From Hongsoonwoonella zoysiae (GTDB taxonomy: Bacteria; Pseudomonadota; Alphaproteobacteria; Rhizobiales; Stappiaceae), in assembly GCF_013266695.1 (NCBI RefSeq), contig NZ_JABRXF010000001.1:186001-250000 (forward strand): a stretch of 64,000 bases of DNA. Reading direction: 5' to 3'. Position 1 is the first letter of the stretch, and each line of letters starts with the position of its first letter. The notes under the pieces are model-generated. The model was given only the letters and a program-made list of their open reading frames with translations, was not told where the DNA came from and ran no database searches. The position numbers and the translations under genes are program-made. This document shows, in pieces, positions 48,709 through 56,924 of this stretch.

Positions 48709-49589
48709 CGGTTCAGCCTCGGGTTCAGGATGTCACGCACATGGTCGCCGACGAGGTTGATCGCCACGATCAGGATGATCAGCGCGATGCCCGGATAGAC
48801 GGAGATCCAGTAGCGTCCGCTCATCATGTATTTCACGCCGTTCGATATCAGCATGCCGAGCGAGGGTTCGGTCACAGGCAGGCCGAGACCGAGGAAGGAG
48901 AGCGTCGATTCAAGCGCGATCGCATAGGCCACCTGCACGGTCGCCACAACGATCAGCGCCGGCATGGCGTTCGGCAGGATGTGGCGGAAGACGATGCGCA
49001 TGTTGGAAAGGGGCGTCGCCATCGCCGCTTCGATGTAGTCCTTGGAACGCTCGGCGGATGACGCACCGAAGGCGGTTCGCGCGAAATAGGCATATTGCGC
49101 GGCGACGAGTGCGGCGATCAGCTGCGCCTTGCCTTGCCCCAGCACCGCGACAAGAACCAGCGCCAGCAGGATCGGCGGGAAGGAAAGCTGCAGATCGATG
49201 ATGCGCATGAGGACCGTTTCGGCCATTCCGCGATGATAGGCAGCGAGAATGCCGATGGTCGTGCCGATCACGAGGCCGACGGCGCCCGCGAAAATTCCGA
49301 TCTGGATGGAGACGCGAAGTCCGTAGAGGATCGCAGACAAAAGGTCGCGCCCCTGCGCGTCCGTGCCGAGCCAATGTACATAGCCTCCCGAGCCGACGAA
49401 GCCGGGCGGGCGGCGTGCGTCACGCAGGGAAAGGCCGGAAAGGTCATACGGGTCCTGCGGCGCGATCAGTGGCGCGAACAGCGCCAGTACCAGGATGATA
49501 GCCACCACGATCAGCGCGCCGAGCGCGATCCTGTCCTCGCAGAAGCGGGTCCAGAGGTTGCGCCAGGGGGAAACGGCCTTCGTCGTCAT
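48705..49589 (-). CDS. Peptide-type ABC transporter, permease 2 (DppC-like)
   Basis: A 294-aa permease. The N-terminal cytoplasmic leader and first span (IALGALIVVAIILVLALFAPLIAPQDPYDL) are followed by the DppC hallmark HWLGTDAQGRDLLSAILYGLRVSIQIGI. The coupling loop reads RSKDYIEAAMATPLSNMRIVFRHILPNAMPALIV. The end is the family-typical GDHVRDILNPRLNR. Start 49589 overlaps the upstream stop (ATGA); a longer open frame upstream lies within the preceding permease gene and is rejected. Confidence 0.92.
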   Translation of the reverse strand: MTTKAVSPWRNLWTRFCEDRIALGALIVVAIILVLALFAPLIAPQDPYDLSGLSLRDARRPPGFVGSGGYVHWLGTDAQGRDLLSAILYGLRVSIQIGIFAGAVGLVIGTTIGILAAYHRGMAETVLMRIIDLQLSFPPILLALVLVAVLGQGKAQLIAALVAAQYAYFARTAFGASSAERSKDYIEAAMATPLSNMRIVFRHILPNAMPALIVVATVQVAYAIALESTLSFLGLGLPVTEPSLGMLISNGVKYMMSGRYWISVYPGIALIILIVAINLVGDHVRDILNPRLNR

Positions 49590-50560
49590 TCGGCCCTCCC
49601 CCGTCTCAGCCTCGGATCGAGCACGGCGTAGCCGATGTCGACGCAAAGATTGATCGTCACGAAAAGCCCCGCCGTCAGAATGAGATAGGCGACCATGACC
49701 GGCCGGTCGAGGTTCTTGATGGAATCGATGATGAGCTTGCCGACCCCCGGCCAGGAGAAGATCGTCTCCGTCACGACGGCGAAAGCGAGCGTCGAGGCAA
49801 GCTCCAGCCCGAAGACGGTGACGATCGGGATCGAAATCAGCTTGAGCACGTGCCGCGACAGGATCGTCGCTTCGGACAAACCCGCCGCACGGGCGAATTT
49901 CACCGCGTCCGAAAGCATCACCTCGCGCGTTCCGGCCCTTGCCAGGCGGATCATGATCGCCAGCTTGAAGAGCGCAAGGTTCGTCGCCGGCAGGATCAGG
50001 TGCGACCATCCGTCGAGCGTGAAGATGCTCCAGTCGATACCGAAGACCTCCACCGTATCTCCGCGCCCGCCGGACGGCAGCCAGCCGAGAGAGACGGCGA
50101 AGGTCAGGATCAGGATCAGGCCGACCCAGAATGTCGGCACAGAAAAACCGAGGATCGACACGGCCATGATGATGCGCGCGGTGGCGCTTTCAGGCTTGTA
50201 GCCGGCATAGATGCCAAGCGGCACGCCGATGAACGTCGCGCCGAGAACGGCTGTCAGCACCAGTTCGAGGGTTGCCGGCAGCCGGTTGCCGATCAGCCGC
50301 AGCACCGGTTCGTTATAGATGTAAGATTGCCCGAGATCGCCCTGGAAGAGATTGGAAATAAAGAGGAAATATTGCTCCACCAGCGACTTGTCGAGGCCGA
50401 AGCGGGCTATCGTGCGCAAGCGCACGTCCTGGGTCGCTTCCGGCGGGATCAGCACTTCCATCGGGTTGCCGATCGCATAGACCCCGGCGAATACGATCAC
50501 CGACATGACCGCCATTATGACGATGCCCTGAAGAATGCGCTGCAGCAGGAAGCTCGACAT
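49586..50560 (-). CDS. Peptide-type ABC transporter, permease 1 (DppB-like)
   Basis: A 324-aa permease with the DppB layout. The first span is LQRILQGIVIMAVMSVIVFAGVYAIGNP. A periplasmic segment RLRTIARFGLDKSLVEQYFLFISNLFQGDLGQSYIYNEPVL follows. The coupling loop is DAVKFARAAGLSEATILSRHVLKLISIPIVTV, and the end is LCVDIGYAVLDPRLRRG. It is preceded by a strong hairpin after the binding protein gene. Confidence 0.92.
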   Translation of the reverse strand: MSSFLLQRILQGIVIMAVMSVIVFAGVYAIGNPMEVLIPPEATQDVRLRTIARFGLDKSLVEQYFLFISNLFQGDLGQSYIYNEPVLRLIGNRLPATLELVLTAVLGATFIGVPLGIYAGYKPESATARIIMAVSILGFSVPTFWVGLILILTFAVSLGWLPSGGRGDTVEVFGIDWSIFTLDGWSHLILPATNLALFKLAIMIRLARAGTREVMLSDAVKFARAAGLSEATILSRHVLKLISIPIVTVFGLELASTLAFAVVTETIFSWPGVGKLIIDSIKNLDRPVMVAYLILTAGLFVTINLCVDIGYAVLDPRLRRGRAE

Positions 50561-50605
50561 GGGCCGTCAGGTCTCGTTCGGGGAATTGATATCGTAACAA
50601 TAGCA

Positions 50606-50633
50606 GGCGGCCGCGGTGTCTGCCGCGGCCGCC
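50606..50633 (-). other. Strong intercistronic hairpin after the binding-protein gene
   Basis: GGCGGCCGCGG (50606-50616) and CCGCGGCCGCC (50623-50633) form a perfect 11-bp GC stem with a six-base loop, 16 bases after the binding-protein stop on the minus strand. With no T tract it is more likely a 3'-protecting processing hairpin than a terminator. Confidence 0.6.
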
Positions 50634-50649
50634 GGATTTCGATAAGGCG

Positions 50650-52233
50650 TTACTTCGCCGGCTTGATGAAATAAGCCAGCGTCTCCTCGTCCGCGCGCGG
50701 CGTGACGACGACCTTGTCCTTGTCGCCGGCCCACACGCTCTGCAGCACGACGATGGAGATATAGGCGCGGTCGGCCATGGTCTTTTCCATCGCTTCCTCG
50801 AAGAGCGCGCGGCGCATGTCGGCGTCGAGTTCCTGGGCGCCTTCCTCAAGCAGCCGGTCGACTTCCTCGTTGTGGTACTCGATCCGGTTGAAGGCGCCCA
50901 TCTTCACCTCGTCGTCCGGCGAATGGGCGAGCGAGCCGAGCGTGTAGGAAGCTTCGCCGGTCAGCGTACCCCAGCCGTTCATGAAGACGGAGTACTCCTT
51001 GCGCGCCTGGGTCGGGAAGTAGACGGTCTTGGAGATCGCATTGACGTTGGTTGCGATGCCCACCTGCGAGAACATCTGGCCGAGTGCTTCGCAGATCGCG
51101 CCGTCGCCCGGAAGCCGGTCGTTCGTGCAGTAAAGGTCGATCTCGAAGCCGTCCGGATAGCCCGCTTCCGCCAGCAGCGCCTTCGCCTTTTCAGGATCGT
51201 AGACCGGCGCGGGGATATCCTCCGAAGAGCCGAAGAAGCCTTCGGGCATCATCTGGTTGGCGGGCGTGCCGAGGCCTTCCAGAACGATTTCCACCATCGT
51301 CTCGCGGTCGATGGCAAGGTCGATCGCCTCACGCACCCGGGCATCGCGCAGCGGATTTTCGGCAAGTTTGCTGCCGTCCTTGGCACGCACCTTCGGCGTG
51401 TCCTCGCGCTGGTCGAGCTGGAGGTTCATCACATAGACGGAATCGCCGATGAATGTTTCGATATCCGGGTCGTTGTCGAGCGCCAGATAGTCGGCGGAGG
51501 AGACGTAGTTGATCACGTCGACGTCACCGGCCTTGAGGGCGGCGAGACGCGACGCGTCGTCGGAAATCTCCTTGCGCACCACCCGCGCCCAGGGTGCGGG
51601 GCCGCGCCAGTAGTCGTCGAAGCGCTCGAGCACCAGGTCGCCCTTCGGCTCCCAGGAGACGTATTTGAACGGTCCCGTGCCGATCGCCGCCTTGCCGGAG
51701 TTGAAGCCTTCGGCGGAAGTCTCGGCGGTGGAATAATCCTTCGCCGCGTCGGCTGAGACGATGAAGAGCCGCACGAAGTCGTAGGGAAGCGTGGCCGCCG
51801 GGCCATTGGTGTGGATGTTGAGCGTGTAGTCGTCGACGATTTCGACATCGGCGACGCGGCGCACGTAAATCTCGGTCGTGGTCGGGCCGGTCACCTGCGG
51901 AATGCGCTCGATGGAGAATTTCACGTCTTCGGCGGTGAAATCGGAACCGTCGTGGAATTTCACGCCCTCGCGCAGCTTGAATTCCCAGGTGTCGTCGTCG
52001 ACCGGCTTCCAGGAAACGGCAAGCCCGGGCTCAAGCTGCAGGTCGTCGCCGGTCCACACCAGCGGGTCGAAGATGTGTTTCACCGCGTCGGCCTGGGGCC
52101 CAAGCGCCGAGTAATGCGGGTCCATGGATTCCGGGCCGCCGCGAACGCCGACCGTGAGTTCCTGCGCGCCAGCCGCCGTTGCAGCGGCGCTTAGCACGGC
52201 GGCGAAAGCGAAAGCTTTGGCATGTCTGTTCAT
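50650..52233 (-). CDS. Peptide-type ABC transporter, periplasmic binding protein
   Basis: A 527-aa family 5 solute-binding protein (DppA/OppA class). The signal peptide runs MNRHAKAFAFAAVLSAAATAAGA. The mature domain has VGVRGGPESMDPHYSALGPQADAVKHIFDPLV, LAVSWKPVDDDTWEFKLREGVKFHDGSDFTAEDVKFSIER and AIDRETMVEIVLEGLGTPANQMMPEGFFG. The ligand cannot be read from sequence; members bind peptides, nickel complexes, glutathione or opines. GGAGAGGAGCAATC lies before the ATG. The gene heads a dppABCDF-like operon divergent from a MarR-type regulator and hydrolase operon that probably processes the imported compound. Confidence 0.9.
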   Translation of the reverse strand: MNRHAKAFAFAAVLSAAATAAGAQELTVGVRGGPESMDPHYSALGPQADAVKHIFDPLVWTGDDLQLEPGLAVSWKPVDDDTWEFKLREGVKFHDGSDFTAEDVKFSIERIPQVTGPTTTEIYVRRVADVEIVDDYTLNIHTNGPAATLPYDFVRLFIVSADAAKDYSTAETSAEGFNSGKAAIGTGPFKYVSWEPKGDLVLERFDDYWRGPAPWARVVRKEISDDASRLAALKAGDVDVINYVSSADYLALDNDPDIETFIGDSVYVMNLQLDQREDTPKVRAKDGSKLAENPLRDARVREAIDLAIDRETMVEIVLEGLGTPANQMMPEGFFGSSEDIPAPVYDPEKAKALLAEAGYPDGFEIDLYCTNDRLPGDGAICEALGQMFSQVGIATNVNAISKTVYFPTQARKEYSVFMNGWGTLTGEASYTLGSLAHSPDDEVKMGAFNRIEYHNEEVDRLLEEGAQELDADMRRALFEEAMEKTMADRAYISIVVLQSVWAGDKDKVVVTPRADEETLAYFIKPAK

Positions 52234-52291
52234 GGCGTGATTGCTCCTCTCCCCTCTCGCGGCTCCGTGGGATCGCTTCAAGCCGCCGGAC

Positions 52292-52345
52292 AACAAGTTC
52301 CAATTGGATTAATTCCGGATTGTATATTTCCAAATGGAACTTGTT
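52292..52345. promoter_or_regulatory. Divergent promoter with paired operator for the MarR-type regulator
   Basis: The left arm 52292-52308 and right arm 52329-52345 are 17-base inverted repeats differing at one base (AACAAGTTCCA core). Each contains a 10-bp near-palindrome, TCCAATTGGA on the left (perfect) and TCCAAATGGA on the right. A TGTATATT -10-like element lies between them. The arrangement, centred between the two divergent operons, is what two MarR dimers would bind. Confidence 0.65.
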
Positions 52346-52408
52346 TATCTCACAATGATAGGCCATTCTGATGCCGTCAAGTCGATTTTGAAGTCGGGGT
52401 TCTTGGAA

Positions 52409-53041
52409 ATGCGGTCTCGGCAGGGCAGGCGGGTTCGTGACGGTTTCGCATCCGGCGAAACGCCGGATCGGCCGAATGTTGCGGCGAGCAGCCTCGCCTG
52501 TGTCGGTGAAGCCGGCGGCCCTTCCTCCGCCTCCGGTCTCGACGCGATGACGGCCGCCAAACTTTGGGAAAATCCCTGCTGGCTGACCTATCGGCTGAAT
52601 TATCTCGCCCTTCGTTACAATGTGCCGCTCTACAACTGGGTGGAGCGAACCTACGGCCTGTCCCGGCCCGAATATGTCGTGATTTATTCGCTCGGACTGA
52701 AGGATGGTGCGCTTGCCCGCGACATCGCCAGTTCGTCCGGTTTTCCGCAGAACACACTGAGCCGTGCGATCCAGAAACTCGTCGGCCTCGGCATGATCGA
52801 ACGGACCGCGGACGATGCCGACCGGCGTTGCAACGTGCTGCGCCTGACGAAGGAAGGCCGCGCCCTTTTCGAACAATCCCTGCCCCGCTTCGTCGACTTC
52901 GAGCAGATGATGCTTGAAGCCCTTGACGAGGACGAGCGCAAGACGCTGTCGGCCCTTATGGCCAAGCTCGTGGTCGCCTCCACCGGCTGGCCCGGCCGCA
53001 TCGACCCGGAAGAAAACTCTCAAGAAAAATCAGAACGCTAG
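52409..53041 (+). CDS. MarR-family transcriptional regulator
   Basis: A winged helix-turn-helix regulator of about 165-210 aa. The core spans ENPCWLTYRLNYLALRYNVPLYNWVERTYGLSRPEYVVIYSLG, the recognition region LARDIASSSGFPQNTLSRAIQKLVGLGMIERTADDADRRCNVLRLTKEGRALFE and a C-terminal dimerisation helix. The wing DDADRR is the MarR motif. The frame is open from 52334, but that ATG lies inside the right operator arm, so translation probably starts later; 52409 (after TTGGAA) or 52547 are the candidates and the choice is uncertain. It likely represses itself, the downstream catabolic genes and the divergent transporter. Confidence 0.8.
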   Translation: MRSRQGRRVRDGFASGETPDRPNVAASSLACVGEAGGPSSASGLDAMTAAKLWENPCWLTYRLNYLALRYNVPLYNWVERTYGLSRPEYVVIYSLGLKDGALARDIASSSGFPQNTLSRAIQKLVGLGMIERTADDADRRCNVLRLTKEGRALFEQSLPRFVDFEQMMLEALDEDERKTLSALMAKLVVASTGWPGRIDPEENSQEKSER

Positions 53042-53057
53042 GGGAGCACGAGAAGCG

Positions 53058-53774
53058 ATGCGCATCAGCGACATGAACTGGATGGATGTCGAAAAAAGGG
53101 TCGCCGAGGACGACCGCTGCATCCTGCCCATCGGCTCGACGGAGCAGCATGCGCAGCTTTCGCTTTCCGTCGATTCCATCCTCGCCGAGCGTGTATCGCT
53201 TGAGGCGGCCGAGCCGCTGGACATTCCCGTCTTCCCGGTGATGCCCTATGGCCTTGCGCCCTATTTCGCCGCCTATCCGGGCACGGTCACGCTGCGCGTC
53301 GAAACGCTCGTTTCGGTCATTCGCGACGTCGTCGCCTCGCTGGAGCGTTCCGGCTTCCGCCGCATCCTCGTCGTCAACGGCCACGGCGGCAACCAGCCGG
53401 CGGGCGCCGTCGCGAACGAGATGATGCTGGATTACCCGCATGTCAGTATAAAGTTCCACAACTGGTGGAACGCCCCGAAGGTCTGGGCGAAAGTGCAGGC
53501 GGTCGACCCTTCCGGCAGCCACGCCAACTGGATGGAAAACTACCCCTGGACGCGGCTTGCCCATGCGCCGGCTCCTCGCCCCGAGGCGCCGAAGCCCGCG
53601 CCCGACATGGTCGCCTTGAAGGCCGCAGCGCCCGAAATCGCACGCGATATCCTCGGCGACGGGGCATTCGGCGGCGACTATCAGAAAGCCGACGAGATCA
53701 TGCTCGAAATCTGGAAGACGGGCGTTGAGGAAGTGCGCAACGCACTTGAGGGACCATGGCCGATCCGATCCTGA
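53058..53774 (+). CDS. Creatininase-family amidohydrolase
   Basis: A 238-aa protein of the creatininase/mycofactocin-MftE family, which hydrolyses cyclic or linear amides with a binuclear metal site. The metal-ligand block GSTEQHAQLSLSVDS supplies Glu29, His31 and Asp39, and VNGHGGNQ supplies His109. GTVTLRVETLVSVIRDVVASLERSGFRRILV is the core helix-strand. GGGGAGCACGAGAAG precedes the ATG; an earlier in-frame start would lie inside the regulator gene. The gene is probably a catabolic hydrolase because it lies between a transporter-linked regulator and oxidoreductases; its substrate is unknown. Confidence 0.86.
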   Translation: MRISDMNWMDVEKRVAEDDRCILPIGSTEQHAQLSLSVDSILAERVSLEAAEPLDIPVFPVMPYGLAPYFAAYPGTVTLRVETLVSVIRDVVASLERSGFRRILVVNGHGGNQPAGAVANEMMLDYPHVSIKFHNWWNAPKVWAKVQAVDPSGSHANWMENYPWTRLAHAPAPRPEAPKPAPDMVALKAAAPEIARDILGDGAFGGDYQKADEIMLEIWKTGVEEVRNALEGPWPIRS

Positions 53775-54775
53775 TCTGGGGCGCCGGCGCCATCGGCGGC
53801 ACGCTCGGCGCGTATTGGGCACGCGCGGGCGAGGATGTGCTTCTCGTCGATATCGTCCCCGATCACGTCGAAAAATGCCGCACCCAAGGTCTCTCGATCA
53901 CCGGCCCGGTGGAAGAATTCACGCAGGTCATTCCCGCCGTCACGCCACAGGAGCTGACCGGCACCTTCCGCCGCATCGTCCTTGCCGTGAAGGCGCAGGC
54001 GACCGCCGCCGCAGCACAGGCCCTCAAGCCGCATCTGGCGGGCGACGGCTTCATTCTTTCGGCGCAAAACGGCCTGAACGAGCTTGAGATCGCGGAAACC
54101 GTCGGGGCGAAGCGCACCATGGGCTGTTTCGTCAATTTCGCCGCCGACTGGCATGGCCCCGGAGAGATCCTCTTCGGCAATCGCGGAGCGGTCGTCGTCG
54201 GCGAGATCGACGGCACGATCCGCGAGCGCACGCAGGAGATGCACCGCCTATTGCGGGTCTTCGAGCCCGACGCGGTGCTCACCGACGATATCTGGGCCTG
54301 GCTCTGGGGCAAGCTCGGCTATGGCGCGATGCTTTTCGGCACGGCGCTGACGAATGACTCGATGGCCGAAAATTTTGCCGATCCCGCCCGCCGCCCGGCG
54401 TGGCGCGCGCTCGGGCGCGAGGTCATGGCGGTTGCCGCCGCGCGCGGCGTGTCGCCCAACGGCTTCAACGGCTTCGACCCGGCGGCCTTCGCACCGGGTG
54501 CGACCGATGCCGCTGCCGACGCCTCCATCGCAGCCCTTGTCGAATTCACCGGCAAGACCGCCAAGACGCACACCGGCATCTGGCGCGATCTCGCCGTCAG
54601 GAAACGCAAGACGGAGGTCGATCAGCAGATCGGAAAGATCGTCGAGCTTGCGCGCGAAGCCGGCATCGAAACCCCTGCCCTTTCAGCCGTGGTCGATCTC
54701 ATCCACGACATCGAGGAGGGCAGGCGCGTGCAGTCGCTTGAAACCCTAAGGGAGTTGATTGCGCGATGCGGCTGA
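53756..54775 (+). CDS. Ketopantoate-reductase-family (PanE/ApbA-like) dehydrogenase
   Basis: 339 aa. The Rossmann start ILIWGAGAIGGTLGAYWARAGEDVLLVD, the LAVKAQATAAAAQALKPHL segment, SAQNGLNELEIAETVGAKRTMGCFVNF and the C-terminal helical domain (WLWGKLGYGAMLFGTALTNDSM; later HTGIWRDLAVRKRKTEVD) place it in the ketopantoate reductase family. The family reduces 2-oxo acids or oxidises 2-hydroxy acids with NADP. Its 5' end overlaps the creatininase gene by 19 bases. Biosynthetic PanE is unlikely in this operon; a catabolic hydroxyacid step is inferred. Confidence 0.83.
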   Translation: MADPILIWGAGAIGGTLGAYWARAGEDVLLVDIVPDHVEKCRTQGLSITGPVEEFTQVIPAVTPQELTGTFRRIVLAVKAQATAAAAQALKPHLAGDGFILSAQNGLNELEIAETVGAKRTMGCFVNFAADWHGPGEILFGNRGAVVVGEIDGTIRERTQEMHRLLRVFEPDAVLTDDIWAWLWGKLGYGAMLFGTALTNDSMAENFADPARRPAWRALGREVMAVAAARGVSPNGFNGFDPAAFAPGATDAAADASIAALVEFTGKTAKTHTGIWRDLAVRKRKTEVDQQIGKIVELAREAGIETPALSAVVDLIHDIEEGRRVQSLETLRELIARCG

Positions 54776-55521
54776 GTTTCGAAGGAAAGCGCGCGCTCGT
54801 CACGGGCGCGGCACAGGGCATAGGGCGGGCCATCGCGACCAGTCTCAAGGAAGCTGGAGCGTCCCTCGTCCTGGCCGATATCGACAAGGCGGGCCTTGCC
54901 GCCACGGCCGCAAATCTCAAGGCCGATCATCAGGTACTCGACCTTGGCGAGCGTTCCGCCGTCCACGGCCTGATTGACAGGCTCGCCTCGGCCGGCAGAG
55001 CGCCCGACATCGTCATCCACGCCGCCGGCGGCACGCGCGGCCAGGCGGGCCGGCCGCTCGAAGAGATCGACGAGGCCTCCTGGCGCACGATATTCGAGGC
55101 CAATGTGGATGCCGCTTTCTGGCTTGCCCAGGCCGCAAGTCCGCATATGCGGGAAAAAGGCTATGGCCGCTTCGTGGCGATTGCCTCTGGCGCAGGCTTG
55201 CGTCCCTCGCTCACCGGCATTCAGGCTTATACGGCGGCGAAACACGCGCTTGTCGGCCTCGTCAAGCAGCTCTCGCTGGAACTGGGGTCGCACGGCATCA
55301 CGGTCAACGCCGTCGCTCCCGGCTTCGTGCGCTCCAACCCGACGACGGAGCGCCAGTGGCAGGCCATGGGCGAAGACGGCCAGAAGCGTCTCGTGGACTC
55401 GATCCATACGAAACGCCTCGGCACGGCGGAGGATATCGCCGCCGCCACGCTCTTTCTCGCTTCCGATGAAGCATCCTGGATCTCGGGGCAGATCCTCTCC
55501 GTCGACGGGGGTCGCTCATGA
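54766..55521 (+). CDS. Short-chain dehydrogenase/reductase
   Basis: A 251-aa SDR with cofactor motif TGAAQGIG (residues 14-21), an Asp after beta-2 (LADID) favouring NAD, HAAGG in the NNAG position, Ser in AIASGAG, and the active-site AYTAAKH Tyr/Lys. The terminal SGQILSVDGGRS is classical. It overlaps both neighbours by a few bases, so the five genes from the creatininase onward form a tightly coupled operon. Substrate unknown. Confidence 0.88.
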   Translation: MRLSFEGKRALVTGAAQGIGRAIATSLKEAGASLVLADIDKAGLAATAANLKADHQVLDLGERSAVHGLIDRLASAGRAPDIVIHAAGGTRGQAGRPLEEIDEASWRTIFEANVDAAFWLAQAASPHMREKGYGRFVAIASGAGLRPSLTGIQAYTAAKHALVGLVKQLSLELGSHGITVNAVAPGFVRSNPTTERQWQAMGEDGQKRLVDSIHTKRLGTAEDIAAATLFLASDEASWISGQILSVDGGRS

Positions 55522-56924
55522 GCGATCCCGTGCTTGCCCGCCTCCAGGCCGACCGGGAAGGCATCGTCGCGCGCCTCGTCGAATACGCTTCGGCGCCCTC
55601 GGTCAGCACCGATCCGGCCTATCTCGACGGCATGAAGGCTGCCCGCGATATCCTCAAGTCGCGCCTGAAATCTGCAGGTTTCAGCGCCGTTCAGGAGCTG
55701 CAGGCGGGCGGGCACCCGGCCGTTTACGCCGAATGGCTCGGCGCGCCGGGCAAGCCCACTTTCATCGTCTACGGCCATTACGACGTTCAGCCGCCCGACC
55801 CGCTCGAGCTTTGGAAATCGCCGCCGTTCGCGCCGGAAATCCACGATCACCGTCTCTACGGGCGCGGGGTTTCGGACGACAAGGGCCCGGTTTCCATCGC
55901 CATCGAGACGCTTTCCGCCTTTCTCGCCGTTGAAGGCCGTCTGCCCGTCAACATCCGCCTTCTGATAGAGGGCGAGGAGGAGGTCGGCAGCGCCACGCTC
56001 GGTGCGATCTTGGAAAAGCATCGCGATCTTCTCTCCGCCGATGCGGTCATTTCCGCCGATGGCGCGCGCTGGCGGGCCGATCTTGCCAGCATCAACGTCG
56101 GTTCGCGCGGCAGCATGCGGCTGGAAATCGCCATGAGAACCGCAGCGAAGGATCTTCACTCGGGCCGCTTCGGCGGGGCGGTGCGCAACGCGCTCCACGA
56201 GATGGCGGCCCTACTCTCTTCCTTGCATCATCCGGATGGTTCCATCGCCGTCGAAGGCTACGTAGATGACGTAGCCCCTCTCGACGATGGCGAGCGTAAA
56301 CGCATCGCCGCCATCCCCTTCGATGAAGCCGGTTTTTTCGAAGCGATCGGCGCGAGCGCACATGGCGAGCCGGGCTATTCCGCGCTGGAGCGGCTCTGGC
56401 ACCGCCCGACCATTGAAATCAACGGCATGTGGGGCGGATATCAGGGCGCCGGCTCCAAGACCGTCACTCCGGCAGAAAGCTTCGCCAAATTGACGACCCG
56501 CCTTGCGCCCGGTCAGGATCCGGCACGCGCAGGCGCACTGATCGAGCAGCATCTGCGCCGCCATTGCCCCGAGGGCGTAGCGTTGACAGTCGACCGGAAC
56601 GATCCCGGCACGGCGGCCTATACGGTGCCTGCAGATCATCCCCTGCTCGAAGCGGCTGAAGACGCTCTGGAAACCGCCCTGGGAAAGCCTCCGGTCAGGG
56701 TGCGCATCGGCGGCACGCTCCCCCTTTCCGATATCGTGCGGCACGCGCTCAGGCTCGATACGGTGATGATGTCGTTTTCAACGGCGGATGAGGATTTCCA
56801 CGCCCCGAACGAGTTCTTCCGTCTTTCCGCTATCGACGACGGGGTGAAAGCCTGGGTCGCTTTCCTGCGCCTGCTCGGGCGACAAACACCCGAAACCTAC
56901 CCGCCGTTCAGGCAAAGCCGTTGA
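55518..56924 (+). CDS. M20-family metallopeptidase (dipeptidase-like)
   Basis: A 468-aa binuclear zinc hydrolase. The zinc ligands lie in FIVYGHYDVQPPDP (His and Asp), YGRGVSDDKGP (bridging Asp) and LLIEGEEEVGS (catalytic and zinc Glu). The dimerisation lid follows (RTAAKDLHSGRFGG, INGMWGGYQGAGSKTVTP), and the final zinc His is in FSTADEDFHAPNEFF. Members cleave dipeptides, N-acyl or N-carbamoyl amino acids. In this operon it could release an amino acid from the imported compound. It overlaps the SDR by 4 bases. Confidence 0.9.
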   Translation: MSDPVLARLQADREGIVARLVEYASAPSVSTDPAYLDGMKAARDILKSRLKSAGFSAVQELQAGGHPAVYAEWLGAPGKPTFIVYGHYDVQPPDPLELWKSPPFAPEIHDHRLYGRGVSDDKGPVSIAIETLSAFLAVEGRLPVNIRLLIEGEEEVGSATLGAILEKHRDLLSADAVISADGARWRADLASINVGSRGSMRLEIAMRTAAKDLHSGRFGGAVRNALHEMAALLSSLHHPDGSIAVEGYVDDVAPLDDGERKRIAAIPFDEAGFFEAIGASAHGEPGYSALERLWHRPTIEINGMWGGYQGAGSKTVTPAESFAKLTTRLAPGQDPARAGALIEQHLRRHCPEGVALTVDRNDPGTAAYTVPADHPLLEAAEDALETALGKPPVRVRIGGTLPLSDIVRHALRLDTVMMSFSTADEDFHAPNEFFRLSAIDDGVKAWVAFLRLLGRQTPETYPPFRQSR

